Of a DNA stretch of 64,000 nt, positions 36,098 to 48,549 are shown piece after piece. The translations under genes were made by a program, and so were the position numbers. Origin of the DNA: Lysobacter antibioticus (lineage in GTDB: Bacteria; Pseudomonadota; Gammaproteobacteria; Xanthomonadales; Xanthomonadaceae); assembly GCF_001442535.1 (NCBI RefSeq), contig NZ_CP013141.1:2175206-2239205 (forward strand). The letters run 5' to 3'. Position 1 is the stretch's first letter. The number at the start of each line of letters is the position of its first letter. Under the pieces are notes generated by a model. The model saw only the letters and a program-made list of their open reading frames with translations. It was not told the DNA's origin and ran no database searches.

Positions 36098-36721
36098 ATG
36101 ACGGCGTTCTGCGTCGGCGTCACCGGCGGCGTGGCTTCGGGGAAAAGCGAAGTCACCCGGCATTTCGAGACACTGGGCATCGCCGTGGCCGATGCGGATC
36201 TGGCCGCGCGCGCGGCGGTCGCAGCCGGCAGCGCCGGGCTGGCTGAAGTCGTCGCGGAGTTCGGCGCGGCCGTCTTGGACGCTCAAGGCGCGCTCGATCG
36301 CGCCGCCATGCGCAAGCTCGTGTTCGGCGACGACGGCGCGCGCAAACGCCTGGAAGCCATCATCCACCCGCTGGTGCGCTCGATGCTGCGTACCCAATGC
36401 GCAGACGCGCCCGGCCCCTACGCCATCGCGGCGATTCCTCTGCTGGCCGAAGGCGGCGGGCGCGAAGCCTATCCGTGGTTGGACCGCGTACTGGTGGTGG
36501 ATGTGCCGGTCGATATCCAGCAGGCTCGGGTGATGCAGCGCGATCGCATCGACGCCGACCTCGCCCTGCGCATGATCGCGGCCCAGGCGAGCCGCGGCGA
36601 GCGGCTCGCGATTGCCGACGACGTCATCGTCAACGATGGCCCGATCGAGGCCCTGGCGGCCCAGGTCGCAGCCCTCGACCGCCGCTATCGGGCCTTGGCT
36701 TCGAGCCGCGCGACCGGTTGA
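36098..36721 (+). CDS. coaE: Dephospho-CoA kinase
   Basis: CoaE performs the last step of coenzyme A synthesis. The 207-residue protein has the P-loop GVTGGVASGKSEV, VADADLAARAAV, HPLVRSML and the lid VMQRDRIDADLALRMIAAQ with VNDGPIEAL near the end. The pilD-coaE linkage, here 3 nt apart, is widely conserved in gammaproteobacteria. Confidence 0.95.
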   Translation: MTAFCVGVTGGVASGKSEVTRHFETLGIAVADADLAARAAVAAGSAGLAEVVAEFGAAVLDAQGALDRAAMRKLVFGDDGARKRLEAIIHPLVRSMLRTQCADAPGPYAIAAIPLLAEGGGREAYPWLDRVLVVDVPVDIQQARVMQRDRIDADLALRMIAAQASRGERLAIADDVIVNDGPIEALAAQVAALDRRYRALASSRATG

Positions 36722-36771
36722 ACCCGCCGCGGTGCGGATGATCCGGACCGATCCGGACCGACGGCCGGGAA

Positions 36772-37828
36772 CTAACTCGCGACCCAAAGGCCCCGGATGG
36801 CGGCAATGCCTTGCGCGCCGTAGCGGCGCGCTTCGGGCAGTTCGTCCGGGACCAGGCCGCCTATCGCATAGATCGGCAGCGAGACCGACTCGCGCAAGGC
36901 CGCGAACGCCTCCCAGCCGATGCCCAGCACGCCGGGATGGCTCGGCGTCGGCTTGATCGAGCCGACCACGGCGAAGTCGCAGCCCAGGGCTTGGGCGGCC
37001 AGCAGCTCGTCCGCGTCGTGGCAGGAGGCCGCCAGGGGCGCCCCCGCCGGGACCGGCCGTTCGGCCAGCTCGCGCAGTTGCACGGCGCGCAGATGCAGGC
37101 CGACGCCCAGCGCATTGGCCAGGGCGGCGTCGCCATTGATCAGCGCTTCGGCCTGGACCGCCCGGCAACGCGCCACGGCGGCCGCGGCCAGCCGCTGCGC
37201 GCGGTCGGCCGCGACAGTGCGCAGACGCAGCTGCACCCGGCGTACGCCGGCCGACAGCGAGCGCGACAGGCCATCGAGCCAGGCCTCGTCGCTCTCGCCC
37301 GGTTCGGGGGTCACCAGATAGTGTTCGGGTTGCTGCAATGCGGCGACGACCGGGCGATCCGCCGGCGGCATGGCATAGCTGGCCAGTTTGTGCGGCGGCA
37401 CCCAGACCAGAGCCTGACCTTCGCGACCGCGCGCGCTGCCGCGCCACTGACGGATCTCGCGCACGTCCAGGACCAGGCGCTTGTCCGGGTAAGCCTGCGG
37501 CACGCGGATCACCGCCGCGCCGACTTCGGCCTCGATGCCCAGTTCTTCGTGCAACTCGCGGGCGAGCGCCGCCTCGGGCGTCTCGCCAGACTCGCGCTTG
37601 CCGCCCGGGAATTCCCACAGGCCGGCCAGATCGCGACCCTCGGTCCGGCGCGCAAGCAGGACCCGCCCACGTGCATCGCGAATCACCCCGGCAACGACCT
37701 CGACCAGCCGGGACCGGGGAGAGGGCGATGGGGAATCGGGGGCGGCCGTCGCGGCCGAAACCGCGTCGGCGGGAGCCGGATCAGGCTCTGCTTTGCGATT
37801 CCCGATTCCCGACTCCCGATTCCCGGAT

Positions 37829-37845
<17 letters not shown>
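36772..37845 (-). CDS. Nudix hydrolase fused to a thiamine-phosphate-synthase-like domain
   Basis: The ~357-residue protein has an N-terminal MutT-type Nudix domain ([30 protein letters not shown], complete Nudix box) and a C-terminal ThiE/TenI-like barrel ([63 protein letters not shown]). Such MutT-ThiE fusions follow secA in many gammaproteobacteria; the Nudix part is expected to clean 8-oxo-dGTP. The ATG at 37845 lies inside the end of secA, and its first ~25 codons cross a GGGAATCGGGAAT-type repeat ([12 protein letters not shown]), so a later non-ATG start near LVEVVAGVI is possible. Confidence 0.85.
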
Positions 37846-40549
<2,704 letters not shown>

Positions 40550-41188
40550 GAACGGGTCCGTGTAAAGCGAACGGGGTGGCACAGGCGGGACGGTTTAAGA
40601 GCGCGCCGCCGCCGGCAAGTTCCCCAGGAATCCAGACGACCAGCCTGTCCTTGCGTTTCGGCATCCCGAAAACGCAATCGGAGGCGCCGCGCGCCCCCGA
40701 TCGAATCGAGCCTGGTCTTTGGCCACACGCATTCTAGCGTGGGGGGCGACCTGAACGGTATCAAGGGGGATGTGCGCCGATCGAATGTGGGACTTTGCCC
40801 GATTCCACAGTTCGGCGAATTCCCAGGGCGCCGGGGTGGGCCCACTGGCGGGGCGCGGTCGGGCGGTGAGACGAGGCTCGTAGAGGGTCGGCGCGGCGGG
40901 CGCTCGACGGGCTCGCCAGCCAGTGGCTCGCGAGCGGCGCGCTATTCGGCGGGTCTCGTCAAGCTCCGGGCCCCAATGCCTCGCGCTCGACTTTGCTCGC
41001 CCGGCCCGCCGCAGCGCGGCGGGCGTTCACCAAGCCCGCGAGCCAGTGGCTCGCGAGCGGTGCGCTGTTCGGCAGCTGATCAGCCAGCGGTGAGCGGGTG
41101 CTCCCGCTTGGTTTTGCGCTCCCGGCCCGCCGCAGCGCGGCGGGCGTTCACCAAGCCCGCGAGCCAGTGGCTCGCGAGCGGGCTTGGT
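40550..41188. other. Repeat-rich intergenic region upstream of secA
   Basis: No gene is supported in these 639 bp. The secA-proximal part (40550-40830) is ordinary and must hold the secA promoter. The distal part (about 40860-41190) is built from GC-rich palindromes and an exact 61-nt direct repeat. Confidence 0.7.
41000..41181. repeat. Two exact 61-nt direct repeats with internal palindromes
   Basis: Bases 41000-41060 and 41121-41181 are identical. Each copy contains the hairpin GCCCGCCGCAGCGCGGCGGGC and the palindrome CGCGAGCCAGTGGCTCGCG. A partial copy of the second palindrome lies near 40915-40937. The distal copy ends 7 nt before the stop codon of the M23 peptidase gene, so these may act as 3' hairpins. 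Confidence 0.9.
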
Positions 41189-42100
41189 TCACCCCCTCAA
41201 CGGGGATTGCTGGTTGAGGAACTTGAGCGGGTTCACGACCCGACCGCCTTCCCAGACTTCGAAATGCACGTGAGCGCCGGTGGAGCGGCCGCTGGAGCCG
41301 GCCTTGGCGATCTCCTGGCCGGCGCGGACCAGCTCGCCGACCTTGAGCAGCAGGCTGGAGTTGTGCGCATAACGCGTCACGTAGCCGTTGCCGTGGTCGA
41401 TCTCGATCACATTGCCGTAGCCCGAACGCACGCCGGAGTAGCTGACCACGCCGTCGGCCACGGCCAGCACCGGGTCGCCCACATCGGCCTCGAAATCGAT
41501 GCCCTTGTGGAACGCGGCACCGCCGTTGAACGGGTCGGCGCGGCCGCCGAAGCCGGAGGTGATATAGCTGTTGGCGATCGGTGCACGCGAGGGCACCGCA
41601 TTCATGTCGATCTGGCGATTGAACAACAGCGACTCGAGCACCGAGAGCTGTTCGCCGGAGGCCTTGAACTGGCGATCGAGCAGGTCCATGCCGGCGTCGA
41701 GCTCGGGCTTGGCCATGTCGCGCACCGGACCGGCGCCACCGACGCCGACCGGCTTTTCGAAATCGAACTCGCCGTCCTGCAACTGGCCGATCCGGGTCAG
41801 GCGCTCGCCGAGCGCGTTGAGACGGTTGGCTTCGGCCTGCAATTCGCCCATGCGTGCGGCGAGGGCGTTGATCTCGCGCTGCGCGTCGCGGCGCGTCGCG
41901 GTGATCTGGGCCTGCTGCTGGGTCAACTGCGCGCGTAGCATGCGGTTGTCGGCGATGCCCGCACCGGCACCGATGCTGACGCCGGTGCCAAGCAGCAATG
42001 CGATGGCGAGCGCCGGACGGCGGGAGCCGATCCGTCCGGCCTGCTGGAAGAACTCGCCCAGCCTGGCTCGTGTGTTGTCTACGATGGTTTTATAGGTCAT
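41189..42100 (-). CDS. M23-family peptidoglycan peptidase
   Basis: The 303-residue protein has one N-terminal membrane anchor (ALAIALLLGTGVSIGAGAGI, about 30-50), a coiled-coil region (55-105, QLTQQQAQITATRRDAQREINALAARM) and a LytM/peptidase_M23 domain (about 165-300) with all metal and catalytic residues: FHKGIDFEA (HxxxD) and GAHVHFEVW (HxH). It is probably an active DD-endopeptidase anchored in the periplasm, although EnvC-like activators share the layout. Family members sit next to secA in Xanthomonadaceae. Its ATG is only 7 bp from the divergent dciA-like start. Confidence 0.9.
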   Translation of the reverse strand: MTYKTIVDNTRARLGEFFQQAGRIGSRRPALAIALLLGTGVSIGAGAGIADNRMLRAQLTQQQAQITATRRDAQREINALAARMGELQAEANRLNALGERLTRIGQLQDGEFDFEKPVGVGGAGPVRDMAKPELDAGMDLLDRQFKASGEQLSVLESLLFNRQIDMNAVPSRAPIANSYITSGFGGRADPFNGGAAFHKGIDFEADVGDPVLAVADGVVSYSGVRSGYGNVIEIDHGNGYVTRYAHNSSLLLKVGELVRAGQEIAKAGSSGRSTGAHVHFEVWEGGRVVNPLKFLNQQSPLRG

Positions 42101-42107
42101 GTGTCCG

Positions 42108-42554
42108 ATGTCTTATTCCAAGCCCAAGCCGCCGTCGCGCGGCCCCTGTAAGCCGCGCATCGCCCTGGATGCACTGCTCGAAGACCCCGCTGGCAACCCG
42201 ATCCGCCGAGCCCTGTGGCTCGACGAACTGGACCGTCGGTTACGCCCCTACCTGCCGCCTTCGCTCGCCGCGCACGCGCGGTTGGCCAACTTCGAACGCG
42301 GCAGGCTCGTGTATGTCGTCGATGCTCCGGTGTGGCGCGCCAAACTCAGGCTCGCGGCTCCGGAACTGCTCGACGCAGCCCGATCCGTCGGGCTGGAAGC
42401 GGCCGAATTCGTCGTCAAGACGACGATTCCCATGCCGGCGGCAGCGCCGGTGAGGAAGGCCAAACCCATGTCGGCCGCGACGCAAGAAGCGCTGCAAGCC
42501 GCGCTGGCATCGCTGAAGAAACCTGATCCGTCAGGGCCCAGCGACGCCGGCTGA
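42108..42554 (+). CDS. DUF721 (DciA-like) protein
   Basis: The 148-residue protein carries a DUF721 domain: LDELDRRLRPYLPPSLAAHARLANFERGRLVYVVDAPVWRAKLRLAAPELLDAAR matches the conserved KH-like core. DciA proteins of this family load the replicative helicase DnaB in bacteria lacking DnaC. The position beside secA and lpxC is where dciA is found in many proteobacteria. The start at 42108 is preferred because the ATG at 42099 would overlap the divergent gene's start codon. Confidence 0.75.
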   Translation: MSYSKPKPPSRGPCKPRIALDALLEDPAGNPIRRALWLDELDRRLRPYLPPSLAAHARLANFERGRLVYVVDAPVWRAKLRLAAPELLDAARSVGLEAAEFVVKTTIPMPAAAPVRKAKPMSAATQEALQAALASLKKPDPSGPSDAG

Positions 42555-42838
42555 CACTCGGGGCGGTCCGCGTCGTCGACGCAAACCGGCGGGGGTCCGA
42601 GAGCCGGGGTCGGGGAATCCTACTGGCCCTACCCCTCGGCTTTGTTAAAGAGCCGGAAGCATTTCAGAAAGGTTTCGTTAGAAATTAGTTAAGGCGTCAC
42701 GCGCCGTTCACGAGTGTGACCGCGTTAACGTTCTTGATTTTCCGGCCCGGAGGCGGGTCGCGCATTCAGTTTTGCGCGCCGTTCGCCGGCATCCGCACTC
42801 GGCCGCTTGGGCCGATTCGGGTTCCCGATCAGGCCGGA

Positions 42839-43747
42839 TCAGGCCGGAATGGGCTCGCCGTAGGCCACCGGAGTCGGCTCTGCGCCGGTATAGGTGACCT
42901 GCTCCCAGGCCGAGCGTTCGGCCAGCAGGGCACGCACGAGCTTGTTGTTGAGCGCGTGGCCGGACTTGTAACCCTCGTAGGCGCCGATGATGGCGTGGCC
43001 GGCGAGGTAGAGATCGCCGACGGCGTCGAGGATCTTGTGACGAACGAATTCGTCGGCGTAACGCAGGCCGTCGTCGTTGAGGACGCGGAATTCGTCGAGC
43101 ACGATCGCATTGTCCATCGAGCCGCCGAGGCCGAGATTGCGCTCGCGCATGTATTCCAGGTCACGCATGAAACCGAAGGTACGGGCGCGGCTGACTTCGC
43201 GGATGTAGTTCTCGGTCGAGAACTCGACTTGCGCGCGCGACTGCGCCGCCGGAATCGCCGGATGGTCGAAGACCACGGTGAAACCCAGGCGGAAACCGTC
43301 GAAGGGCTCGAAACGGGCGACCTTGTCGCCGTCGCGCACTTCGACCGGATGCTTGATGCGGATGAAACGCTTGGGCGCGTCCTGCTCGGCGATGCCCGCC
43401 GACTGCAGCAGGAACACGAACGGACCGGCCGAGCCGTCCATGATCGGCACTTCCGGTGCCGACAGTTCGACATAGCAATTGTCGATGCCGAGCCCGGCCA
43501 TCGCCGACAGCAGATGCTCGACCGTCATGACCTTGCCGGCGCCGTAGGTCAGGCCCGTGCACAAGGTAGTCTCGGTCACCAGGTCGGCGCGCGCAGGCAG
43601 TTCCACCACCGGGTCGAGATCGACGCGGCGGAACACGATGCCGGTATCGGTCGGCGCCGGGCGCAGGGTGAGAAAGACCTTCTCGCCGCTGTGCAGGCCC
43701 ACGCCGGTGGCGCGGATCACATTCTTGAGGGTGCGCTGACGCAGCAT
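42839..43747 (-). CDS. lpxC: UDP-3-O-acyl-N-acetylglucosamine deacetylase
   Basis: LpxC performs the committed step of lipid A synthesis using zinc. The 302-residue protein has the typical start [24 protein letters not shown], the zinc ligands in [16 protein letters not shown] and [19 protein letters not shown] (HxxxD), and [15 protein letters not shown]. The ATG at 43747 is chosen by this conserved start. It is the last gene of the dcw region and is separated from ftsZ by 380 bp that include a hairpin with a short T-run. Confidence 0.97.
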   Translation of the reverse strand: MLRQRTLKNVIRATGVGLHSGEKVFLTLRPAPTDTGIVFRRVDLDPVVELPARADLVTETTLCTGLTYGAGKVMTVEHLLSAMAGLGIDNCYVELSAPEVPIMDGSAGPFVFLLQSAGIAEQDAPKRFIRIKHPVEVRDGDKVARFEPFDGFRLGFTVVFDHPAIPAAQSRAQVEFSTENYIREVSRARTFGFMRDLEYMRERNLGLGGSMDNAIVLDEFRVLNDDGLRYADEFVRHKILDAVGDLYLAGHAIIGAYEGYKSGHALNNKLVRALLAERSAWEQVTYTGAEPTPVAYGEPIPA

Positions 43748-44127
43748 GGTCGTGGGGAGACTTCCGCGGACATGGAGTGATGGTGTCGGCATCGGTCCGC
43801 AAAGCCTGCGGACGCGAAGGGGACCGACCACTGGATGGGGGTGAAACGAAGCCGCGCAAGATTAGCATGCGCAACCCTGAACCTGAACGGAAAGGACACA
43901 CTGTCCCGCCGTTGTCAACAGCGCTCGTCAAACTGACCGGTCGGCCGCCCCGAGGGGTGGGGCCGACCGGCCCAAGGCCCCGCGCTTACGCCGGGGCAAG
44001 ATGCCTCGGGCCGGGGACGAGTCCGGCCCTTGGTGCTTTACGGCAGGAACGAGTTCAGAAAAGTGAGGAGTGAGTGGGAGCAACCGCTCCTACTCGTTTC
44101 TCACTGCTGCGCGCTCATTCCTGATTT
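43748..44127. other. Intergenic region between ftsZ and lpxC
   Basis: No gene was found. The part near ftsZ carries the hairpin at 44060-44104; the middle (about 43930-44030) is GC-rich with short palindromes (GGTCGGCC...GGCCGACC). The rest should hold an lpxC promoter. Confidence 0.6.
44060..44104 (-). terminator. Probable terminator of ftsZ
   Basis: On the minus strand GTGAG-n4-GAGTAGGAGC (from 44104) pairs with GCTCCCACTC-n4-CTCAC across a GGTT loop and is followed by TTTT. It begins about 24 nt after the ftsZ stop codon. The stem has an internal bulge and may equally be one of the genome's dispersed palindromes. Confidence 0.5.
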
Positions 44128-45348
44128 TCAGTCCGCCTGGCGGCGCAGGAACGCCGGGATGTCCAGGTAGCTGTTGTCGCTGCCGAAGTCCGCCACGGCC
44201 GGGCCGGTCGGTTCCTGGCGCGAGCTGCCGCGCAGGCTGCCGCCGAAGCTCGGCATCGGCGCATGGCCGACGTCGTCCATCGCCGAGAACTCCGGCTGGC
44301 CGGTGGTCGCGTTGCGCACCAGTTGAATCGGCGCGCGCTGCGATTCGCGGTCGTGGCCGTGACCGCGCACCGACTGCTTGGCGGCGACGCGGTTGAGGCC
44401 GGTGGCGACCACGGTGACCCTGACCTCGTCCTGCATGTCCGGGTCGAGCACGGTGCCGATGACCACGGTCGCGTCTTCGGAAGCGAAGTTCTCGATGGTG
44501 CGGCCGACTTCGTCGAACTCGGCCATGGTGAAGTCCGGACCGGCGGTGATGTTGACCAGGATGCCGTTGGCGCCGGCCAGGTTGACGTCGTCGAGCAGCG
44601 GGTTCTGGATCGCCGACTCGGCCGCGGCCTGGGCGCGGTCGTCGCCGCGAGCGGCGCCGGTGCCCATCATCGCCAGACCCATCTCGCTCATGACCGTGCG
44701 CACGTCGGCGAAGTCGACGTTGATCAGGCCCGGACGCACGATCAGGTCGGCGATGCCCTGCACGGCGCCGAGCAGCACGTCGTTGGCGGCACGGAAGGCC
44801 TGGATCATGGTGGCGTTGCGGCCCAGCACGGTGATCAGCTTCTCGTTCGGGATGGTGATCAGCGAATCGCAGTGGTGCGACAGCTCCTCGATGCCCTTCA
44901 GCGCGACCTGCATACGGCGGCGGCCTTCGAACGGGAACGGCTTGGTGACGACCGCGACGGTCAGGATGCCCATCTCCTTGGCGAGCTGGGCCACCACCGG
45001 CGCCGCGCCGGTGCCGGTGCCGCCGCCCATGCCGGCGGTGATGAAGACCATGTCGGCGCCGGTCAGCGCGTCCATGATGCGTTCGCGATCTTCCAAGGCG
45101 GCCTGACGACCGACCTCCGGATTCGCGCCTGCGCCCAGGCCCTTGGTGACGTTGCTGCCGAGCTGCAGCTGCAGCTTGGCGCCGCAGTTCTTGATCGCCT
45201 GCGCGTCGGTGTTGGCGGTGATGAACTCCACGCCGTCGACGTTGCCGCTGACCATGTGCGCCACGGCGTTGCCGCCGCCGCCACCCACGCCAACGACCTT
45301 GATGACCGCGTTCGGGGCCATTTTTTCAACCAGTTCGAAATGTGCCAT
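44128..45348 (-). CDS. ftsZ: Cell division protein FtsZ
   Basis: FtsZ is the tubulin homologue that forms the cytokinetic Z-ring. The 406-residue protein has KVVGVGGGGGNAVAHM, the tubulin signature GGGTGTGAAP, NVDFADVRTVM and RNATTG in the C-terminal region, a variable linker, and the C-terminal peptide YLDIPAFLRRQAD that binds FtsA and ZipA. It is separated from ftsA by about 215 bp containing a repeat element, so it may have its own promoter. Confidence 0.98.
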   Translation of the reverse strand: MAHFELVEKMAPNAVIKVVGVGGGGGNAVAHMVSGNVDGVEFITANTDAQAIKNCGAKLQLQLGSNVTKGLGAGANPEVGRQAALEDRERIMDALTGADMVFITAGMGGGTGTGAAPVVAQLAKEMGILTVAVVTKPFPFEGRRRMQVALKGIEELSHHCDSLITIPNEKLITVLGRNATMIQAFRAANDVLLGAVQGIADLIVRPGLINVDFADVRTVMSEMGLAMMGTGAARGDDRAQAAAESAIQNPLLDDVNLAGANGILVNITAGPDFTMAEFDEVGRTIENFASEDATVVIGTVLDPDMQDEVRVTVVATGLNRVAAKQSVRGHGHDRESQRAPIQLVRNATTGQPEFSAMDDVGHAPMPSFGGSLRGSSRQEPTGPAVADFGSDNSYLDIPAFLRRQAD

Positions 45349-45360
45349 GTCCTCGTCCTC

Positions 45361-45562
45361 TTATTAGTGCCGGGATTCGGGAATCGGGATTCGGGAGTCG
45401 CAAATGCGAAGCCCTGATCTCGATGCCTTCCTCTACGACGTTTTTGGTTTTTGACTGCTGGTACTGCCGTTTACTGCCGTTGCCACAACCTGCCAGTGCT
45501 GTTGCTCGTGCTTATTGCTGTTGCTCTTACCAATCCCGAATCCCGGCGCCCGAATCCCGGCA
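45361..45562. repeat. GGGATTCGGGAAT-type inverted-repeat element between ftsA and ftsZ
   Basis: GCCGGGATTCGGG (45369-45381) is the perfect inverse of CCCGAATCCCGGC (45549-45561); both arms have additional CGGGATTCGGGA iterations. The enclosed ~165 bp is less GC-rich with GCTGTTGCT-like runs. It fills the ftsA-ftsZ gap almost exactly. Confidence 0.85.
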
Positions 45563-45563
45563 G

Positions 45564-46814
45564 TCAGAACTCGCCGCGATACCAGTTCTTGATCTTGTTG
45601 AAGAAGCTGCCGGCGCGACCGGTGGAGATCACCGGGCGGCGCGGGTTCTCGATCTGGCTGCCCATCAGCAGCAGGCCCACGCCGGTCGCATGAACCGGGT
45701 TGCCGACCACTTCGCCCAGGCCGGTGACGTGCTGCGGAATGCCCACCCGCACCGGCATCTGCAGCATTTCCTCGGCCAGCTCGACCACGCCTTCCATCTT
45801 CGAGGCGCCGCCGGTCAGGACCATGCCGGCGCGCACGTGGTGCTCGAAACCCGAGCGGCGCAGTTCGGCCTGGATCATTTCGAAGATTTCCTCGTAGCGC
45901 GCCTGCACCGCCTGCGCCAGCGAGTGACGCGGCATGCGCCGCGGCGGGCGGTCGCCGACGCTCGGCACCTGGATCGATTCCTCGGCCGTCGCCATCTGCG
46001 CCAAGGCGCAGGCGTAGCGGACCTTGATCTGCTCGGCTTCCGGGGTCGGCGTGCGCAGCATGTGGGCGATGTCTTCGGTGACCTTGTCGCCGGCGATCGG
46101 CAGGCTCGCGCTGTGCGCGATCGCTCCCTGCACGAACACCGCGATGTCGGTGGTGCCGGCGCCGATGTCGACCAGGACCACGCCGAGCTCGCGCTCGTCG
46201 CTGGTCAGCACGGCATTGCTCGAGGCGAGCACGCCGAGGATCAGGTCGTCGACCTGCAGGCCGCAACGCTGCACGCACTTGCTGATGTTGGCCGCGGCCG
46301 ACTGCGCGCACACGACCAGGTGCGCGTGCACTTCCAGGCGCACGCCGGTCATGCCGACCGGGTTGCGGATGCCTTCCTGCGAATCGTCGAGCACGTAGTC
46401 GCGCGGGATCGCGTGCAGGATCTTCTGGTCGGCCGGGATCGCCACCGCCTTGGCCGCTTCCAGCACGCGGTCGAGATCGCCGTAGGTAACCTCGCCGTCG
46501 CGGATCGGGGCGATGCCCTGCGAGTTGCGGCACTGGATGTGGTTGCCGGAGATCGAAGCGTAGACCGAGCGGATCTCGCAGCCGGCCATCAGCTCGGCTT
46601 CCTCGATCGCCCGCTGGATCGACTGCACCGTCGATTCGATGTCGACCACGACGCCGCGCTTGAGACCGCGCGATTCGTGCGAGCCGATGCCGATGACTTC
46701 GATCGGAGTGCCGGGCCGGCCGTCCGAAGGCGTGTACTCGCCCACCAGCGCCACCACCTTGGAGGTGCCGATGTCGAGGCCTACGATCAGCGACTTGTCG
46801 CCTTTGCGGTTCAT
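45564..46814 (-). CDS. ftsA: Cell division protein FtsA
   Basis: FtsA is the actin-like protein that tethers FtsZ to the membrane and recruits later divisome proteins. The 416-residue product has the actin-type phosphate loops (LIVGLDIGTSKVVALVGEY and VLVDIGAGTTDIAVF), GGASKMEGVVELAEEML, and ends with the amphipathic membrane-targeting helix FFNKIKNWYRGEF. The ATG at 46814 overlaps the ftsQ stop as ATGA; the longer frame to 47030 is antisense-like sequence of ftsQ. Confidence 0.97.
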   Translation of the reverse strand: MNRKGDKSLIVGLDIGTSKVVALVGEYTPSDGRPGTPIEVIGIGSHESRGLKRGVVVDIESTVQSIQRAIEEAELMAGCEIRSVYASISGNHIQCRNSQGIAPIRDGEVTYGDLDRVLEAAKAVAIPADQKILHAIPRDYVLDDSQEGIRNPVGMTGVRLEVHAHLVVCAQSAAANISKCVQRCGLQVDDLILGVLASSNAVLTSDERELGVVLVDIGAGTTDIAVFVQGAIAHSASLPIAGDKVTEDIAHMLRTPTPEAEQIKVRYACALAQMATAEESIQVPSVGDRPPRRMPRHSLAQAVQARYEEIFEMIQAELRRSGFEHHVRAGMVLTGGASKMEGVVELAEEMLQMPVRVGIPQHVTGLGEVVGNPVHATGVGLLLMGSQIENPRRPVISTGRAGSFFNKIKNWYRGEF

Positions 46815-47551
46815 GACTGTCCTTGCTGCTGTTTCGGTGCCGCCTCGGGTGCCTGCACGGGCGCCCAGGACAGCGAAAAACCATTGGTGTAACGAAGATC
46901 GGCGCGCGCGAGCACTTGCACGCGCTGGGCCAACAACTGCGGCAACAACCTGACGAAGCGGCCCAGGCGGGCGCGCGCTTCGCTGCGCCCGACCACGATC
47001 TGCGCGCCGTTGCCCAGACCGAGCGTCCAACTGCCGCGCTGGTCCACCTCGACCTGCCTCACGTCCATGCCGACCGGGGCGAACAGCTCGCGCGATTCGT
47101 TGTAGAGCGCGACCACGTCGGCGACCCGCGCATCGGGTCCGCCGAACTGCGGCAGACCGTCCGGCACCTGGATGCCGTCGACCGGAAACAGGCGTCCTTG
47201 CTCCGACAACAACTGGTCCTTGCCCCAGCGCGCGAACGGCTTGTGTTCGATCACGCTGACTTCCAGCACGTCGGGCCAGCGCTTACGCACTTCGGCATGC
47301 TCGACCCACGGCAGCTTGGCCACCGAATCCTGCGCGGCCGCCAGATCCACCGCGAAGAAGCCGCGCTGGGCATACGGCAGCAAGGTCTTGCGCAACGACA
47401 CCGCATCCACCCGCTCGAACTCGCCGGTCACACGCAGGCGCTTGAGCGGCCACTGGTTCGCGCCGACCCAGCCGTTGAGCACGGCTACGACCGGCAGCGC
47501 GACCAAGGCCAGCGCAAGCAACCAACCGACGAGGCGGAGCATGGCGTTCAC
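46811..47551 (-). CDS. ftsQ: Cell division protein FtsQ
   Basis: FtsQ is a bitopic inner-membrane protein linking early and late divisome parts. The 246-residue product has one N-terminal membrane helix (residues 5-25), a POTRA domain ([35 protein letters not shown]) and the beta domain ([19 protein letters not shown]). It starts with GTG, overlapping the ddl stop as GTGA; an ATG three codons later is the alternative. Confidence 0.94.
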   Translation of the reverse strand: MNAMLRLVGWLLALALVALPVVAVLNGWVGANQWPLKRLRVTGEFERVDAVSLRKTLLPYAQRGFFAVDLAAAQDSVAKLPWVEHAEVRKRWPDVLEVSVIEHKPFARWGKDQLLSEQGRLFPVDGIQVPDGLPQFGGPDARVADVVALYNESRELFAPVGMDVRQVEVDQRGSWTLGLGNGAQIVVGRSEARARLGRFVRLLPQLLAQRVQVLARADLRYTNGFSLSWAPVQAPEAAPKQQQGQS

Positions 47552-48549
47552 GCCGCGTCACCTCCTACGGCGGGCGGCGCGACCACGGTCGCCTCGAGCA
47601 CGCGCCAGCACAGCTCGTCGTACTCGATGCCGACCTGGCGCGCGGCCTTCGGCACCAGCGAGTGGCTGGTCATGCCCGGCGCGGTGTTGACCTCGATCAG
47701 ATACAGCTGGCCGCTGCTGCGGTCGCGCATCACGTCGACCCGGCCCCAGCCCTTGCAACCCGCGGCGACGAAGGCTTCCATCGCCAACCGGCGGATCTCG
47801 GCTTCGTCGGCGCCGTCCAGGCCCGGGCACAGGTACTGGGTGTCGTCGGCGATGTACTTGGCGTGGTAGTCGTACCACTCGCCCTTGGGCACGATGCGGA
47901 TCGACGGCAGCGCGCTGTAGCCCTCGCCGTTGACCAGCACGGCCACGGTCAGCTCGTCGCCGATCACCATCTGCTCCATCAGCATCTCGCCCGGATAGCG
48001 CGCGGCCAAGGCCACCGCCTCGTCGATGTCGGCGTCCTTGAGCACGCGCGACACGCCGACGCTGGAGCCTTCGCTGGAGGGCTTGATGATCACCGGCAAG
48101 CCGATCTCGCGCGCCGCCGCGTGGACGTCGTCGCCCTTGGCGATGCGCTTGTAGCGCGGGGTCGGCAGGCCGGTCGACATCCACACCTGCTTGGTGCGGA
48201 TCTTGTCCATCGCCAGCGCCGAGCCGAGCACGTCCGAACCGGTATACGGCACGCCCAGGGCTTCCAGCACGCCCTGCAGCACACCGTCTTCGCCGCCGCC
48301 CTTGTTGCCGTGGAGGATGTTGAAGACGCGGTCGACGCCGCCGCTGCGGATGGTCTCCATCAGCGCCGGGATGCCGTCGACCGCGAACGCATCGACCCCG
48401 CGCGAACGCAGCGCTTCCAGCACGCCGCGCCCGGAGTCCAGCGACACTTCGCGCTCGGCGCTGGTGCCGCCCATGAGCACGGCGACGCGGCCGAACACGG
48501 CCGGGTCGGTGACGCGCAACGGCGCGAACTGCGGACTCACCACGCTCAC
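47548..48549 (-). CDS. ddl: D-alanine--D-alanine ligase
   Basis: Ddl makes the D-Ala-D-Ala dipeptide for peptidoglycan precursors. The 333-residue ATP-grasp protein has [19 protein letters not shown] at the start, [42 protein letters not shown] and [21 protein letters not shown]. There is no ATG near the start; the GTG at 48549 is preferred because it overlaps the murC stop as GTGA and has GGAGAA 5-11 nt upstream. GTGs at 48543 and 48540 are alternatives. Confidence 0.95.
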   Translation of the reverse strand: MSVVSPQFAPLRVTDPAVFGRVAVLMGGTSAEREVSLDSGRGVLEALRSRGVDAFAVDGIPALMETIRSGGVDRVFNILHGNKGGGEDGVLQGVLEALGVPYTGSDVLGSALAMDKIRTKQVWMSTGLPTPRYKRIAKGDDVHAAAREIGLPVIIKPSSEGSSVGVSRVLKDADIDEAVALAARYPGEMLMEQMVIGDELTVAVLVNGEGYSALPSIRIVPKGEWYDYHAKYIADDTQYLCPGLDGADEAEIRRLAMEAFVAAGCKGWGRVDVMRDRSSGQLYLIEVNTAPGMTSHSLVPKAARQVGIEYDELCWRVLEATVVAPPAVGGDAA

